A model generated the notes under the pieces. It was given only the letters and a program-made list of their open reading frames with translations. It was not told the origin of the DNA and searched no databases. A stretch of 64,000 bases of DNA from Hyphomonas sp. BRH_c22 (GTDB lineage: Bacteria > Pseudomonadota > Alphaproteobacteria > Caulobacterales > Hyphomonadaceae), in NCBI RefSeq assembly GCF_000961795.1, contig NZ_LADU01000099.1:1-64000 (forward strand), written 5' to 3'. A program made the position numbers and the translations under genes. Below are positions 17,148 through 25,837 of this stretch, one piece after another; positions within the stretch are counted from its first letter, which is position 1, and each line of letters begins with the position of its first letter.

Positions 17148-18338
17148 ATGACCGATCCACGCCAGCACATCATGCCCGTCTACCGGCCACCCGAAGAAGT
17201 CTTCGTCGAAGGCAAGGGAGCCTATCTTTTCACCGAGGATGGCACTCGCTATCTCGATTTCATTGCGGGTATTGCCGTGACCGCGCTAGGCCATGCCCAC
17301 CCGGCCCTGGTGGATGCGCTGCGCGACCAGGCCGGGAAGCTGTGGCACACGTCGAACATGTTCCGCGTGCCGGCCGCCGAACAATTGGCTGACAAGATTT
17401 GCCGCGACACGTTTGCAGACCGCGTCTTTTTCACAAACTCCGGCACCGAGGCGATCGAATGCGCGATCAAGTCGGCCCGGAAGTATCACTGGGCCAATGG
17501 CCGTGAAGAACGCATCGACATCATCACGTTTACCGGCGCCTTCCATGGCCGTTCCATCGGCGCCATCAATGCCGGCGGGAACCCGAAATATCTTGAAGGT
17601 TTCGGCCCGGCGCTGCCCGGCTTCGTGCATCTCGAATGGGGTGACCATGACGCGCTGAAGGAAGCGGCCGCCCGCCCGACGGCGGCAGCGGTCCTCGTCG
17701 AGCCTGTTCAGGGTGAAGGCGGCGTGCGCGCCATGCCGGACCAGTGCCTCGTCGGGCTGCGCGAGCTATGCGACGAGCACGGGATCCTGCTGATCTATGA
17801 TGAAGTCCAGTGCGGCATGGGCCGCACGGGCAAACTGTTCGCCCATAACTGGGTTGACGGCGCCGAGCCGGACATTCTCTGCGCCGCGAAGGGCATCGGC
17901 GGCGGCTTTCCGTTCGGCGCCTGCCTGACGACCGAAGCCTGCGCCGAGCACATGCAGCCTGGCAGCCACGGCTCGACCTATGGCGGCAACCCGCTGGCCA
18001 TGGCGGTTGGCAATGTTGTCTGGGACATGATCGCGAACGAGGATTTCCTCGCCGAGGTGCGCCGTGTTTCCGGTACGCTGGCGCAGGGGCTGAAAAGCCT
18101 CGCCGACAGCCATCCCGACAAGGTGGAAGGCGTGACGGGCAAAGGCCTGCTGACCGGCCTGAAGATGAAAGCCGATCCGAAAGGCCTGCAGGGCGCGTGC
18201 CGCGAAAACAACCTGCTGGTCGGTGTCGCCGGGGCCAATGTGCTGCGTCTTGCACCGCCGCTGATCATCACGGACGCACATGTGCGCGAAGCGACGGGGA
18301 TCCTTGATGCGGCACTGACGGACTGGCAGCCGGCCTAG
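17148..18338 (+). CDS. argD: Acetylornithine aminotransferase
   Basis: The 396-residue class III PLP aminotransferase converts N-acetylglutamate semialdehyde to acetylornithine and often also acts on succinyldiaminopimelate precursors. Marks are GHAHPALVDAL, FFTNSGTEAIECAIKSARK, GAFHGRS, LLIYDEVQCGMGRTG, and the PLP lysine Lys248 in AAKGIGGGFPFGA. GGGAG precedes the ATG. Its stop codon overlaps that of the convergent small membrane-protein gene. In relatives argD and argF are often adjacent; here about 4.5 kb separates them. Confidence 0.96.
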   Translation: MTDPRQHIMPVYRPPEEVFVEGKGAYLFTEDGTRYLDFIAGIAVTALGHAHPALVDALRDQAGKLWHTSNMFRVPAAEQLADKICRDTFADRVFFTNSGTEAIECAIKSARKYHWANGREERIDIITFTGAFHGRSIGAINAGGNPKYLEGFGPALPGFVHLEWGDHDALKEAAARPTAAAVLVEPVQGEGGVRAMPDQCLVGLRELCDEHGILLIYDEVQCGMGRTGKLFAHNWVDGAEPDILCAAKGIGGGFPFGACLTTEACAEHMQPGSHGSTYGGNPLAMAVGNVVWDMIANEDFLAEVRRVSGTLAQGLKSLADSHPDKVEGVTGKGLLTGLKMKADPKGLQGACRENNLLVGVAGANVLRLAPPLIITDAHVREATGILDAALTDWQPA

Positions 18339-18778
18339 TGAAGCAGGGCTAGGAGTTTCGGTGAATAGGCGGCCTTGTTTTCCTGCAGCCTGCGTCTGGA
18401 AATCGGGCTGCGCTCAAGCGACTGGCCCGCAAACTTGATCCATGCCGTGCCGTCTGTTCCGGCAAAATGGCTTTTCTGTACCGACAGGTGTTCCAGGTAG
18501 TTCAGGAAGAGCTCGGATAGTGTGGCCGCCCTTTCATAGTCCGGATGGCCGGTTTCGATGTCTGCGCCGTCGAAGAAATACTTCCTGAGCTCCGGATAGG
18601 TCATCAAATGGGTGCGGAAATCTGCGGCCTGCGAATAGATGGCCGCATGGGCCGTCGTGCGGATCGACTGGCCAAGGCGCCTGATCTGCATGATCACAAA
18701 GATAAACCCGGCCAGCGTGATCGCCAGCCCCGATATGTCCACCGCCACGCGAATTGTTTCCGGATCCATTCCCGACAT
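18335..18778 (-). CDS. Hypothetical single-pass membrane protein
   Basis: The protein has 147 residues. One hydrophobic segment near residues 11-31 (VAVDISGLAITLAGFIFVIM) is followed by a soluble, mostly helical part rich in aromatic and charged residues (TYPELRKYFFDG, LFLNYLEHLSVQ). I do not recognise the family. GAGAGG precedes the ATG. The CTAG shared with the argD stop makes the two convergent genes overlap by three bases. The topology suggests a short periplasmic N-terminus with the bulk in the cytoplasm. Confidence 0.65.
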   Translation of the reverse strand: MSGMDPETIRVAVDISGLAITLAGFIFVIMQIRRLGQSIRTTAHAAIYSQAADFRTHLMTYPELRKYFFDGADIETGHPDYERAATLSELFLNYLEHLSVQKSHFAGTDGTAWIKFAGQSLERSPISRRRLQENKAAYSPKLLALLH

Positions 18779-18882
18779 CAGCCTCTCCCCATCTGGTCCA
18801 TGTCGCAGACTGGCGGGAGAGAGGCTGTTACGTCAAGGCTGGCCAGGCTATCGCTTGGCGCAAGACACGCTAGGATGGCGCC

Positions 18883-19725
18883 ATGAGCAAGATGCGTGCA
18901 GCCTGTATCCAGATGCGTTCCGGTGTGGACGTGGCACCGAATATTTCCATGGCGGACGGACTGGTCCGTGAGGCGGTCGGGCAGGGCGCGAAATTCATTG
19001 CCACCCCGGAAATGACTAATCTGCTGGACATCCGCCCCGGCATGGCGCGGCCAAAGATCGTTCAGGAGGCGGATGACCGGACATTGGCCGCCATGCGCGC
19101 GCTTGCGGCGGAACTCGGTGTCTGGCTGCTGCTTGGTTCAATCGCCGTGACGGTGGACGGCGAAGACCGGTTCGCAAACCGGTCTTTCCTTATCGCGCCG
19201 GACGGGACCATTCGCGCACGCTACGACAAGATTCACATGTTCGATGTCGAAGTGGGCGACGGGCAAAGCTATCGCGAATCCCGCGCCTACCGGCCCGGCG
19301 AGACTGCCGCGCTGGCCGAGACGGATTTCGGCAAGGTCGGCATGACCATCTGCTATGACGTCCGTTTCCCGCATCTCTATCGCCAGCTGGCGCAGGCCGG
19401 CGCATCGATCCTGACGGTGCCTGCCGCCTTTACGCGCGTGACGGGCGAGGCGCATTGGCATGTCCTGCTGCGGGCGCGGGCCATCGAGACGGGCTGTTTC
19501 GTGGTCGCGCCTGCACAGGGCGGCAAGCATGAGGACGGACGCGAGACGTTCGGGCACTCGCTGATCATCTCGCCGTGGGGCGAAATCCTGGCCGAGGCCG
19601 ATCATGCCGAGCCGGGCATCATATGGGCTGATATTGACATTGAGGAGGTCGAGACGGCACGGAGGCGCATTCCGTCCCTTCGCAACGATCAGGACTTTGG
19701 CTTGAACGCTTCCGGAAAAGCCTAA
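18883..19725 (+). CDS. Carbon-nitrogen hydrolase (nitrilase superfamily, Nit-like)
   Basis: The 280-residue protein has the Glu-Lys-Cys catalytic triad: Glu43 in ATPEMTN, Lys116 in RYDKIHMFDV, and Cys157 in ICYDVRFPHLYR. The arrangement and RFPHLYR motif fit the Nit/NitFhit branch, known for deaminated glutathione amidase activity. It starts a short plus-strand unit and ends overlapping, by stop codons, the convergent polyamine decarboxylase. Exact substrate is inferred from family only. Confidence 0.92.
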   Translation: MSKMRAACIQMRSGVDVAPNISMADGLVREAVGQGAKFIATPEMTNLLDIRPGMARPKIVQEADDRTLAAMRALAAELGVWLLLGSIAVTVDGEDRFANRSFLIAPDGTIRARYDKIHMFDVEVGDGQSYRESRAYRPGETAALAETDFGKVGMTICYDVRFPHLYRQLAQAGASILTVPAAFTRVTGEAHWHVLLRARAIETGCFVVAPAQGGKHEDGRETFGHSLIISPWGEILAEADHAEPGIIWADIDIEEVETARRRIPSLRNDQDFGLNASGKA

Positions 19726-20867
19726 CGCCCCAGCCGGCGGCGGAATTCCTCATAGCCGAAATTGGAGATCGGCTCGACCGTGCCGTCTTCCCAGCGCACG
19801 GCGAGGTTTGCCAGCGGAGTGCCGTTGAACGTGTTCGTCTTGACGAAACTGTAGTGCATCTGGTCGGTGAAGATCAGCTGCTGGCCGGGCACTAGCGGTG
19901 CGGAAAAGGAATAGTCGCCGAGCACATCACCGGTCATGCAGGTCTTGCCGCCGAGGCGGTAGGTGTGCGCGAGTTCGCCCGGGTCGCCCGCACCGACAAT
20001 GTCCGGCCGGTAGGGCACTTCCAGAACGTCGGGCATATGCGTCGAGGCGGAGGCATCGAGGATCGCAAGGTTGAGTTCGTTCCTGTGCAGGGCGAGGACT
20101 GTGGCATAGAGCTCGCCGGTATTCACGACGAGGCCCGCGCCGGGCTCCAGCACGACCTCCACGTTGAACTTCGCCTTGAAGGCCCTGATCGCGGCGATCA
20201 GCGCATCCACGTCATAGCCGGGCTTGTTGAGGAAATGCCCGCCGCCGAAATTCACGGCCGAGACCTGCTCAATGTATTTGCCGAAATTCTCGGCCACGAA
20301 TTCGATCAGGCCGACCGAGCCTTCGTGCAGGCTCTCGCAGAGGGCGTGCACATGGAAGATATCGACGCCGGACCAGTCGACGCTGTCCAGCATGTCCGGC
20401 ACCTCGCCAAAGCGGCTGCCGGGGGCGGTGGGGTTGTAGAGGTCACCGCCGAGCGTGGCATTGGAATAGCCGGGGTTCACCCGCAGGCCGACCTTGCAGC
20501 CTGCCTCGCGCGTGATGGCGCCGAAGCGGGAAAGCTGTTCGGCCGAATTGAAATAGATGTGCTGGGCGATCTCGGTGAGGCGTCGCACCTCATCCTCGGT
20601 ATAGGCGGGCGAATAGACGTGCACTTCCTTGCCGAATTCCTTGTGCCCCATGATGGCTTCGTGCTCGCCGCTGGCTGTCGTGCCATCGAGATAGTCGCGC
20701 ATCATCGGGAAGACGGCGGGCATTGCGAAGGCCTTGGTGGCGAGCAGGACCTTGCAATCGGCTTCCTCGCGCACACGCGTGGCTGTCTCCAGGTTTGTCC
20801 GGAGACGGGCAACGTCGAGGACGAACACGGGCGTGGGGATGCTCTCAGGAATCGATACGGAATTCAT
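19722..20867 (-). CDS. nspC: Carboxynorspermidine/carboxyspermidine decarboxylase
   Basis: The 381-residue alanine-racemase-fold PLP enzyme makes spermidine (or norspermidine/homospermidine) from its carboxy form. The PLP lysine is Lys45 in LLATKAFAMP. Other family segments are HVHALCESLHEGS, VNFGGGHFLNKPGYD, LEPGAGLVVNTGEL and LGGKTCMTGDVLGDYSF. I chose the ATG at 20867 rather than a TTG six codons upstream. It follows the carboxyspermidine dehydrogenase gene on the same strand with a long inverted repeat between them, so the pair forms the polyamine route from putrescine and aspartate semialdehyde. Confidence 0.93.
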   Translation of the reverse strand: MNSVSIPESIPTPVFVLDVARLRTNLETATRVREEADCKVLLATKAFAMPAVFPMMRDYLDGTTASGEHEAIMGHKEFGKEVHVYSPAYTEDEVRRLTEIAQHIYFNSAEQLSRFGAITREAGCKVGLRVNPGYSNATLGGDLYNPTAPGSRFGEVPDMLDSVDWSGVDIFHVHALCESLHEGSVGLIEFVAENFGKYIEQVSAVNFGGGHFLNKPGYDVDALIAAIRAFKAKFNVEVVLEPGAGLVVNTGELYATVLALHRNELNLAILDASASTHMPDVLEVPYRPDIVGAGDPGELAHTYRLGGKTCMTGDVLGDYSFSAPLVPGQQLIFTDQMHYSFVKTNTFNGTPLANLAVRWEDGTVEPISNFGYEEFRRRLGR

Positions 20868-20893
20868 GTTCTCGGACTCTTGCAAAATGAGCG

Positions 20894-20982
20894 CTCATCC
20901 TGAGCGAAGTCGAAGGGCGGGCGCGGGCAGAATGATAGCGTACGTAGCCCGGGGCTCGTCCTTCGACTTCGCTCAGGATGAG
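20894..20982. repeat. 23-bp perfect inverted repeat between the two polyamine genes
   Basis: CTCATCCTGAGCGAAGTCGA-AGG at 20894-20916 is repeated in inverse at 20960-20982, with 43 bases between. The unit resembles the dispersed CATCCTGAGC-GTCGAAGG palindromic repeats common in proteobacterial genomes (REP-like). As RNA it would form a long hairpin that could end or stabilise the upstream transcript. Confidence 0.85.
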
Positions 20983-20996
20983 CCCCACGTTGAAAA

Positions 20997-22211
20997 TCAG
21001 GTCTTCACCGCGAAGAGTTCGTCCTGCGCGCCGGGCTCGAGGTCCACGATCGTCGTGGGCAGGCCGCGCCTGGCGACATCATCGAGGAAGGGCTTGGCCG
21101 GGAACTGCTCGACGTTGAAGACGCCCTTGCCGCTCCAGATGCCCTTGAAGAACATGGCTGCGCCGGAAACGGGCGGCACGCCGGTCGTGTAGGACACGGC
21201 CTGCGCGCTGACTTCCCGGTTCGTCTCGGCATGGTCGGACACGTTGTAGAGCATCTTGGTCAAAGGCTTGCCATCCTTCTTGCCACGGATGATCACGCCG
21301 ATGCTGGTCTTGCCGGTATAGCCCTCGGCGAGGGACGAGGGCACGGGCAGCAGGTCGCGCAGGAATTCCATCGGAATGATGTCCATGCCCTTGTGCTTGA
21401 TGGGCTCCAGGCCGATCAGGCCGATGGATTTGAACACTTCAAGGTGCTTGATATAGGCCTCGCCGAACGTCATCCAGAAGCGGATCTGCTTCAGGCCCTT
21501 GATGTTCCTGACCAGGCTTTCCTCTTCCTCGTGATAGATGAGGTAGGAGGCGCGGGGGCCGACTTCGGGATAGTCGATATCGCACTTGATGGAGAGGGCG
21601 GGGATTTCGATCCACTCGCCGTCTTTCCAGTATTTCCCGTCCTGCGTCACTTCGCGGATGTTGATTTCCGGGTTGAAGTTCGTCGCGAATGTCTTGCCAT
21701 GGTCGCCGGCATTGCAGTCGACAATGTCGATATACTCGATCTCGTCGAACAGTTCCTGCTGGGCATAGGCGCACCAGATGTTCGACACGCCGGGATCAAA
21801 ACCGCAGCCGAGAATGGCGGTGATGCCTTTCTCGACAAACCTGTCGTGATAGGCCCACTGCCAGCTATATTCGAACTTGGCGACGTCACGCGGCTCATAG
21901 TTCGCAGTGTCCATATAGTTGGTGCCGGTCTCGACGCAGGCATCCATGATCGGCAGGTCCTGATAAGGCAGGGCCATGTTGATCAACAGGTCCGGTTTCA
22001 CCTTGTTGATGAGCGCGACGACCTCGGCGACATTGTCGGCATCGACCTGCGCGATCTCGATCGGTGTCTTGCAGAGTTTTGCCACTTTCTCGCAGCTTTC
22101 GATGCGGCGCGAGGCAAGCGTGATGTGCTTGAACGTGTCGCGGTCCATGGCGCATTTCTGCGCGACGACAGACCCGGCAGCGCCGGCGCCTATGATGAGT
22201 ACGGTGTCCAT
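20997..22211 (-). CDS. Carboxynorspermidine/carboxyspermidine dehydrogenase (synthase)
   Basis: The 404-residue saccharopine-dehydrogenase-fold enzyme reductively joins aspartate semialdehyde to a diamine. The Rossmann start is DTVLIIGAGAAGSVVAQKC; later segments ILGCGFDPGVSNIWCAYAQ, DCNAGDHGKTFATNFNPEIN and VSYTTGVPPVSGAAMF are those of the CASDH family rather than lysine enzymes. It is paired with the decarboxylase downstream. Together they replace the S-adenosylmethionine route of spermidine synthesis. LysC, encoded 8 kb away, feeds the same aspartate semialdehyde pool. Confidence 0.92.
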   Translation of the reverse strand: MDTVLIIGAGAAGSVVAQKCAMDRDTFKHITLASRRIESCEKVAKLCKTPIEIAQVDADNVAEVVALINKVKPDLLINMALPYQDLPIMDACVETGTNYMDTANYEPRDVAKFEYSWQWAYHDRFVEKGITAILGCGFDPGVSNIWCAYAQQELFDEIEYIDIVDCNAGDHGKTFATNFNPEINIREVTQDGKYWKDGEWIEIPALSIKCDIDYPEVGPRASYLIYHEEEESLVRNIKGLKQIRFWMTFGEAYIKHLEVFKSIGLIGLEPIKHKGMDIIPMEFLRDLLPVPSSLAEGYTGKTSIGVIIRGKKDGKPLTKMLYNVSDHAETNREVSAQAVSYTTGVPPVSGAAMFFKGIWSGKGVFNVEQFPAKPFLDDVARRGLPTTIVDLEPGAQDELFAVKT

Positions 22212-22406
22212 TAGTCCTGTCTCTCCTGAAACTAGAGGGGCCGGTGGGCTTGCCCGTCACATAGGGCAAACCGGAGGGCTTCGCCAGTGGAGAGATGTGG
22301 GCGGATGGCGCGGGGCAGCCGCGCCATCCGGATTGCCGCAACGCTGGAAATGGCGTTTGGGAGGAAACGCGCGTATCCGCCTCCGGCGCTGCGGCAAAGG
22401 TTTGGC

Positions 22407-22598
22407 TCAGGCCGCGCGGAGGGGCGGGTCGAGCCGGGAAATTTCATCGGTCAGCCACGCATAGTGGCGTTCCAGGCGGGTCACCATGGCGATTTCAATC
22501 TCGGACCGGCAGGCGAGTTCCTCGCGCCACGCCTCCAGCACGCGCACCTGCTGCTTTAGCCAGCAAAGCATCGCGCTATCGTCTATGGGCATGCACAT
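22407..22598 (-). CDS. Small protein of unknown function behind iron-box-like repeats
   Basis: The 63-residue protein starts MCMPIDDSAMLCWLKQQ and is mostly alpha-helical and charged, with a heptad-like pattern that could give a helical hairpin or coiled coil (VRVLEAWREELACRS, MVTRLERHYAWLTDEIS). The ATG at 22598 has GGAG nine bases before it; a TTG five codons upstream would overlap that site. Two 18-base repeats that look like Fur-type operators lie just upstream. I do not recognise the family. It may be an iron-responsive small protein. Confidence 0.6.
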   Translation of the reverse strand: MCMPIDDSAMLCWLKQQVRVLEAWREELACRSEIEIAMVTRLERHYAWLTDEISRLDPPLRAA

Positions 22599-22620
22599 TG
22601 TCAGGGTCTCCAATCTGATA

Positions 22621-22681
22621 TTTGCGACTCATTCTCAATTAAATTTTGCATAGCGCGCCTCTGTTTGCAACTCATTCTCAA
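22621..22681 (-). promoter_or_regulatory. Two direct copies of a Fur-box-like 18-mer
   Basis: TTTGCRACTCATTCTCAA occurs at 22621-22638 and 22664-22681, 43 bases apart. On the minus strand each reads TTGAGAATGAGTYGCAA, an imperfect palindrome like iron-regulator (Fur) boxes. They lie upstream of the 63-residue gene and, on the other side, of argF. The repeats are seen; the Fur assignment is inference. Confidence 0.5.
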
Positions 22682-22789
22682 AAAATGACGCATTCGTAAC
22701 GGAAAGCTGAGCTGAACTTGCGGTTTACTGGCGCTTGGCCATGAAACGCGCTATGCCCCGCGCTTCGTTTTCAACGGGAGCGCTCGCGC

Positions 22790-23728
22790 ATGCATTCAGA
22801 TTCAGCCCCTCGCCACTTCCTCGACATCTGGCACCTCGATTCGGCTGAGCTGCGCGCCATTCTGGATGAGGCCCATCGGGCAAAGAAGGCGCGGGCCGGC
22901 TGGCCAAAAGGCCGGGTGGATACGGGCGCGCCGCTGGAAGGCCACACACTGGCCATGATCTTCGAGAAATCGTCCACGCGGACGCGCTTTTCGTTTGATA
23001 TGGCGATGCGCCAGTTGGGTGGGTCTTCGATTACGGCAACCAGCAACGACATGCAGCTTGGCCGCGGGGAGACAATCGAAGACACGGCGCGCGTGCTCAG
23101 CCGGTATGTCGATGCCGTGATGATCCGCGCGAACGATCACACCGATGTCGAGACATTTGCCGAATTTTCCAGCGTGCCCGTCATCAACGGGCTGACAGAC
23201 CGCTCGCACCCTTGCCAGATCATGGCCGATCTTCAGACGCTGGAAGAGAGCGGCCTGACCCTGCGCGGATCGCGCATCGCCTGGGTTGGCGACGGCAACA
23301 ATGTCTGCGCGAGCTTCCTGCACGCGGCTGGGAAGTTCGGTTTCTCGCTGGCCGTGGGCACGCCGCAACGGTTTGCGCCGGATGACGAGGATGTCGAGAT
23401 CGCCCGCGAGATGCAGGCGCGGATCGACCTCTATGAAACAGCCGAGGAAGCGGTCGCGGGGGCTGATGTCGTCATCGCCGATACCTTTGTTTCGATGGGC
23501 GACCAGGACGCCGAGCGGCGCCTCGAAATACTCGAACCCTACGCCGTGACCGAAGACCTGATGGAACTGGCGGCCGGCGGTGTAAAATTCCTGCATTGCC
23601 TGCCAGCCCACAGGGGCGAGGAAGTTGACGCGGAAGTGATCGACGGACCGAGCTCGCTCGTCTGGGACGAGGCTGAAAACCGTCTGCATGCCCAGAAGGC
23701 CATCCTGCGCTGGTGCCTCGACAAATAG
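22790..23728 (+). CDS. argF: Ornithine carbamoyltransferase
   Basis: The 312-residue enzyme makes citrulline from ornithine and carbamoyl phosphate. Diagnostic motifs are the carbamoyl-phosphate loop [23 protein letters not shown], the ornithine-binding FVSMGDQ, and the cysteine loop [10 protein letters not shown]. CarB, encoded at 60-63 kb, supplies the carbamoyl phosphate. GGGAGCG precedes the ATG. The radical SAM gene follows 112 bases downstream on the same strand, then hslO. Confidence 0.97.
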   Translation: MHSDSAPRHFLDIWHLDSAELRAILDEAHRAKKARAGWPKGRVDTGAPLEGHTLAMIFEKSSTRTRFSFDMAMRQLGGSSITATSNDMQLGRGETIEDTARVLSRYVDAVMIRANDHTDVETFAEFSSVPVINGLTDRSHPCQIMADLQTLEESGLTLRGSRIAWVGDGNNVCASFLHAAGKFGFSLAVGTPQRFAPDDEDVEIAREMQARIDLYETAEEAVAGADVVIADTFVSMGDQDAERRLEILEPYAVTEDLMELAAGGVKFLHCLPAHRGEEVDAEVIDGPSSLVWDEAENRLHAQKAILRWCLDK

Positions 23729-23840
23729 GCTTCAATCCTGCGACCGCGCGTCTCCGAGGCCTGGCGTGGCTGGCAGCGGAATAATCACGAATGCGCGAAC
23801 CCGCTGGCGTGAATCATGTGCCTGTGGCTACACAGGGCGC

Positions 23841-24788
23841 ATGGCTGACACGATCTTTCCGCGCGCGAAATTCTCCGATCCCTTCACCACGGCGAAGGGC
23901 GAGACCCGTGCCAGTGTCGACTGGCGGGGGCTGAAGACGCTATGGCTGAACACCGGCACGCTTTGTAATATCGAATGCGCAAACTGCTACATCCTGAGTT
24001 CGCCGACCAATGACCGTCTCGTCTACCTGAGAGAGGCGGACGTGACGCCGTTCCTGGATGAAATCGAAACGCTCGGAGAGGGTCCAAAGGAAATCGGCAT
24101 CACCGGCGGCGAGCCGTTCATGTGCCCGGAAATACTGCAGATCATGGAGGCCGTCCTCACGCGCGGGCATCGGTTGTTGCTTCTGACCAATGCCATGCGG
24201 CCGATGATGCGGCCACGTATCCAGGCGGGCCTTCAGGACCTGCAGGCGCGTTTCGGTGACCAGATGACCCTGCGTGTCTCGCTCGATTCCCATAGTGAGG
24301 CAGCCCACGATGCCGAGCGGGGAGAGGGGGCGTTTGCGGAGGCGTGCAGAGGGGTGGCATGGCTGGGTGAGCAGGGGGTAAGGGTGGCCCTGGCGGGGCG
24401 GCAGGCCCTGACCGAGGATGAAAACTACGCCCGCGAGGCTTATGGCCAACTGGCACGGCATCTCGGCCTTTCACTCGATCCGTCCGATCAAACGCAGCTC
24501 GTGCTGTTCCCGGAGATGATTGCGCGCGATGATCCGCCGGAGATCACGACGGCCTGCTGGCAGATCCTGTCCAAGGACCCGGCCGACATCATGTGCGCCA
24601 CCCAGCGCATGGTCATTCGCCGCAAGGGAGCCGACCGGGCGACGGTCACGGCGTGCACCCTGCTCGTCGATGATCCGGCCTTCGAACTCGGTGCGTCACT
24701 GGCCGAGGCGACGGCAGAGCCCGTGCGCCTGAACCATGCCTGGTGCGCCAGCTTTTGCGTCCTCGGTGGCGGCAGCTGCTCAGCCTGA
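23841..24788 (+). CDS. Radical SAM protein with extra C-terminal cysteines
   Basis: The protein has 315 residues. The 4Fe-4S/SAM motif CNIECANC (Cys42, Cys46, Cys49) fits CxxxCxxC, and the SAM-binding ITGGEPFM follows near residue 94. Later barrel segments are LLLLTNAMRP and LRVSLDSH. The C-terminus carries Cys302, Cys306 and Cys313 (WCASFCVLGGGSCS), possibly a second cluster. The substrate is unknown. Its place between argF and hslO suggests co-transcription but not a clear pathway. The ATG at 23841 is chosen; a longer frame would run back into argF. Confidence 0.88.
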   Translation: MADTIFPRAKFSDPFTTAKGETRASVDWRGLKTLWLNTGTLCNIECANCYILSSPTNDRLVYLREADVTPFLDEIETLGEGPKEIGITGGEPFMCPEILQIMEAVLTRGHRLLLLTNAMRPMMRPRIQAGLQDLQARFGDQMTLRVSLDSHSEAAHDAERGEGAFAEACRGVAWLGEQGVRVALAGRQALTEDENYAREAYGQLARHLGLSLDPSDQTQLVLFPEMIARDDPPEITTACWQILSKDPADIMCATQRMVIRRKGADRATVTACTLLVDDPAFELGASLAEATAEPVRLNHAWCASFCVLGGGSCSA

Positions 24789-24863
24789 CAGGCCTCCCCC
24801 TTGCCGCACCGCCCCGGCGCTGCCACATGGGGGCCTTCACCCGCCCCGCCGGAAAGCGACCCC

Positions 24864-25796
24864 ATGCCCGATACTGCCCGTCCTGACAGCGATTTTGTCG
24901 TCAACTTCCAGATCGACCAGCGCCCCGTGCGCGGCCGCGCCGTCCGCATGGGCGCCGAAAGCCTGTCACCCATCCTGCATCGCCACGACTATCCGCCCCA
25001 TCTGGCCCGCATCCTGGGCGAGGCTGTCACTCTGGCCGCAATGGTCGGCGCGTCGCTGAAATTCGAAGGCCGGATCCTGGTCCAGGCCGAAGGCGATGGT
25101 CCGGTGTCCATGCTGGTCGGCGAATATCGCACCGACGGAGGCGTGCGCGGCTATGCCAAGTTTGACGCCGATCGCTGGGCCCACCTTGAGAAGGTCAACA
25201 AGGGCGCAGCCCCGCACATGCCACAGCTGTTCGGACCCACCGGGCGCCTTGCGCTGATCCTGATCCAGAACGATCCATCGGTTGCGCCCTATCAGGGCAT
25301 TGTGCCGCTGGAAAAAGGTACGCTGTCGGAATGCGCCGAAGACTATTTCGCTCAGTCCGAGCAGGTGCCCAGCCGGATCAAGCTGACCATTGCGGAACTC
25401 GACCGGAAAGGCGAAGCGCCGATCTGGGTGTCGGGTGGCATGCTGGTGCAGCGCATCGCAAGTGACGAGGCGCGTGGCGACACGTCAGAGGTGTGGCGCG
25501 AAGCCGAGGCCCTGTTCGGCACGCTCAGCGACGCTGAACTTGTCGACCCGGACCTGGCCATGCCGGACCTCCTGTTCCGCCTGTTCCATGAACAGGGTGT
25601 GCGGATGGAAGACCGGGTCGGCCTTGTCGACAGTTGCACCTGCAACGAGGAACGCCTCATCGGCACGCTGCAATCCATGCCGGATGACGCACTGCGCGAA
25701 ATGGTCGAGCCCGACGGCACGCTGGCCATCGACTGCCAGTTCTGTTCGCGTCACTATGTGGTGCCGATCGGGCAAGTCACCGGCAAGGTCAGCTGA
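24864..25796 (+). CDS. hslO: Redox-regulated chaperone Hsp33
   Basis: The 310-residue chaperone is activated when oxidation releases zinc from four C-terminal cysteines, seen here as DSCTCNEERL and DCQFCSRHY (CxC and CxxC). The N-terminal domain includes LARILGEAVTLAAMVGASLKF, and GGMLVQRI is typical of the family. I chose the ATG at 24864. It follows the radical SAM gene by 75 bases and is probably part of the argF unit, an order also known in related alphaproteobacteria for argF-hslO. Confidence 0.95.
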   Translation: MPDTARPDSDFVVNFQIDQRPVRGRAVRMGAESLSPILHRHDYPPHLARILGEAVTLAAMVGASLKFEGRILVQAEGDGPVSMLVGEYRTDGGVRGYAKFDADRWAHLEKVNKGAAPHMPQLFGPTGRLALILIQNDPSVAPYQGIVPLEKGTLSECAEDYFAQSEQVPSRIKLTIAELDRKGEAPIWVSGGMLVQRIASDEARGDTSEVWREAEALFGTLSDAELVDPDLAMPDLLFRLFHEQGVRMEDRVGLVDSCTCNEERLIGTLQSMPDDALREMVEPDGTLAIDCQFCSRHYVVPIGQVTGKVS

Positions 25797-25837
25797 TCAC
25801 CCTGGCAGGATTCCTGCGGGTTGCTGGCGCGCCCGGA

